Assembly: GCA_021803845.1 (NCBI GenBank)
Contig: JAJZLA010000150.1
Coordinates: 1-5,326, forward strand
Direction: 5' to 3'
From: a bacterium
GTDB taxonomy: Bacteria; SZUA-79; Acidulodesulfobacterales; Acidulodesulfobacteraceae
Length of the DNA: 5,326 nucleotides
Under the pieces are notes generated by a model that saw nothing but the letters and a program-made list of their open reading frames with translations, did no database searches and was not told the DNA's origin. Positions 5,214 to 5,326 of this stretch are shown here, one piece after another; the stretch's first letter is position 1; every line of letters starts with the position of its first letter. The translations under genes and the position numbers were made by a program.

Positions 5214-5236
5214 AGTTTTGAGTTTTGAGATATTTT

Positions 5237-5280
5237 AAGCCTAAAAAGACAAAAAGTTTCACGTCTTTTTAGGCTTTTTT
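5237..5280 (+). terminator. Second, strong intrinsic terminator
   Basis: AAGCCTAAAAAGAC (5237-5250) pairs perfectly over 14 bases with GTCTTTTTAGGCTT (5263-5276) around a 12-base loop, and T's continue to 5280. It backs up the terminator 24 bases upstream. On the minus strand the stem is followed by AAAATATC rather than a U tract, so it appears to work in the plus direction only. Confidence 0.82.
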
Positions 5281-5326
5281 GTTTATACTACACCTAAATC
5301 TGACACATCCTATGTTATTTTATTAA
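5281..5326. other. Unassigned right edge
   Basis: No gene is visible. The stretch 5291-5310 (CACCTAAATCTGACACATCC) is less AT-rich than its surroundings and, on the minus strand, reads GTGTCAGATTTAGGTG, which looks somewhat like the end of an insertion sequence. The window stops before this can be tested. Confidence 0.25.

Overview
The window is AT-rich chromosomal DNA from a Gram-negative bacterium. Evidence for the cell type is a TolC-type outer-membrane protein with a signal peptide and a membrane-anchored lytic transglycosylase. A DsrE-type sulfur-relay protein and an FmdB-type zinc-ribbon protein suggest an anaerobic or sulfur-metabolising organism, perhaps of the former Deltaproteobacteria. 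That placement is inference from gene content and base composition, not from a marker gene.

Layout. Positions 1-240 hold a possible minus-strand gene start at the left edge, a well-spaced minus-strand promoter, and two overlapping inverted repeats (114-168). The second repeat has GGGACAG/CTGTCCC arms and looks like a small dispersed repeat. Next comes a seven-helix membrane protein with an H-x4-D-x-H motif (241-1152, plus), probably a transporter distantly like the NicO/NiCoT group. Its stop codon directly abuts the stop of a convergent GH23 lytic transglycosylase (1153-1974, minus), which starts at TTG. The 359-base gap 1975-2333 is a divergent control region with a promoter for each side and a 19-base palindrome.

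A DsrE/DrsE_2 family protein (2334-2804, plus) follows, ended by a hairpin terminator at 2864-2887. A promoter with perfect TTGACA-N17-TATAAT elements, whose -35 lies in a GTCAAT/ATTGAC dyad, then drives an ArsR-family repressor (3012-3356). A TolC-family outer-membrane efflux protein (3419-4822) follows 62 bases later, probably in the same transcript. A separate small gene for an FmdB-type zinc-ribbon protein (4956-5177) has its own extended -10 promoter and is closed by two successive intrinsic terminators.

The clearest working unit is the ArsR-TolC pair: a sensor repressor, likely autoregulated, placed before an outer-membrane efflux channel that has no inner-membrane pump or adaptor beside it. 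The other genes look like independent units. No CRISPR array, complete mobile element, RNA gene or convincing new multi-gene system is visible. The most interesting points are regulatory (palindromes, perfect promoter, starts without Shine-Dalgarno sites) and the poorly characterised membrane protein.
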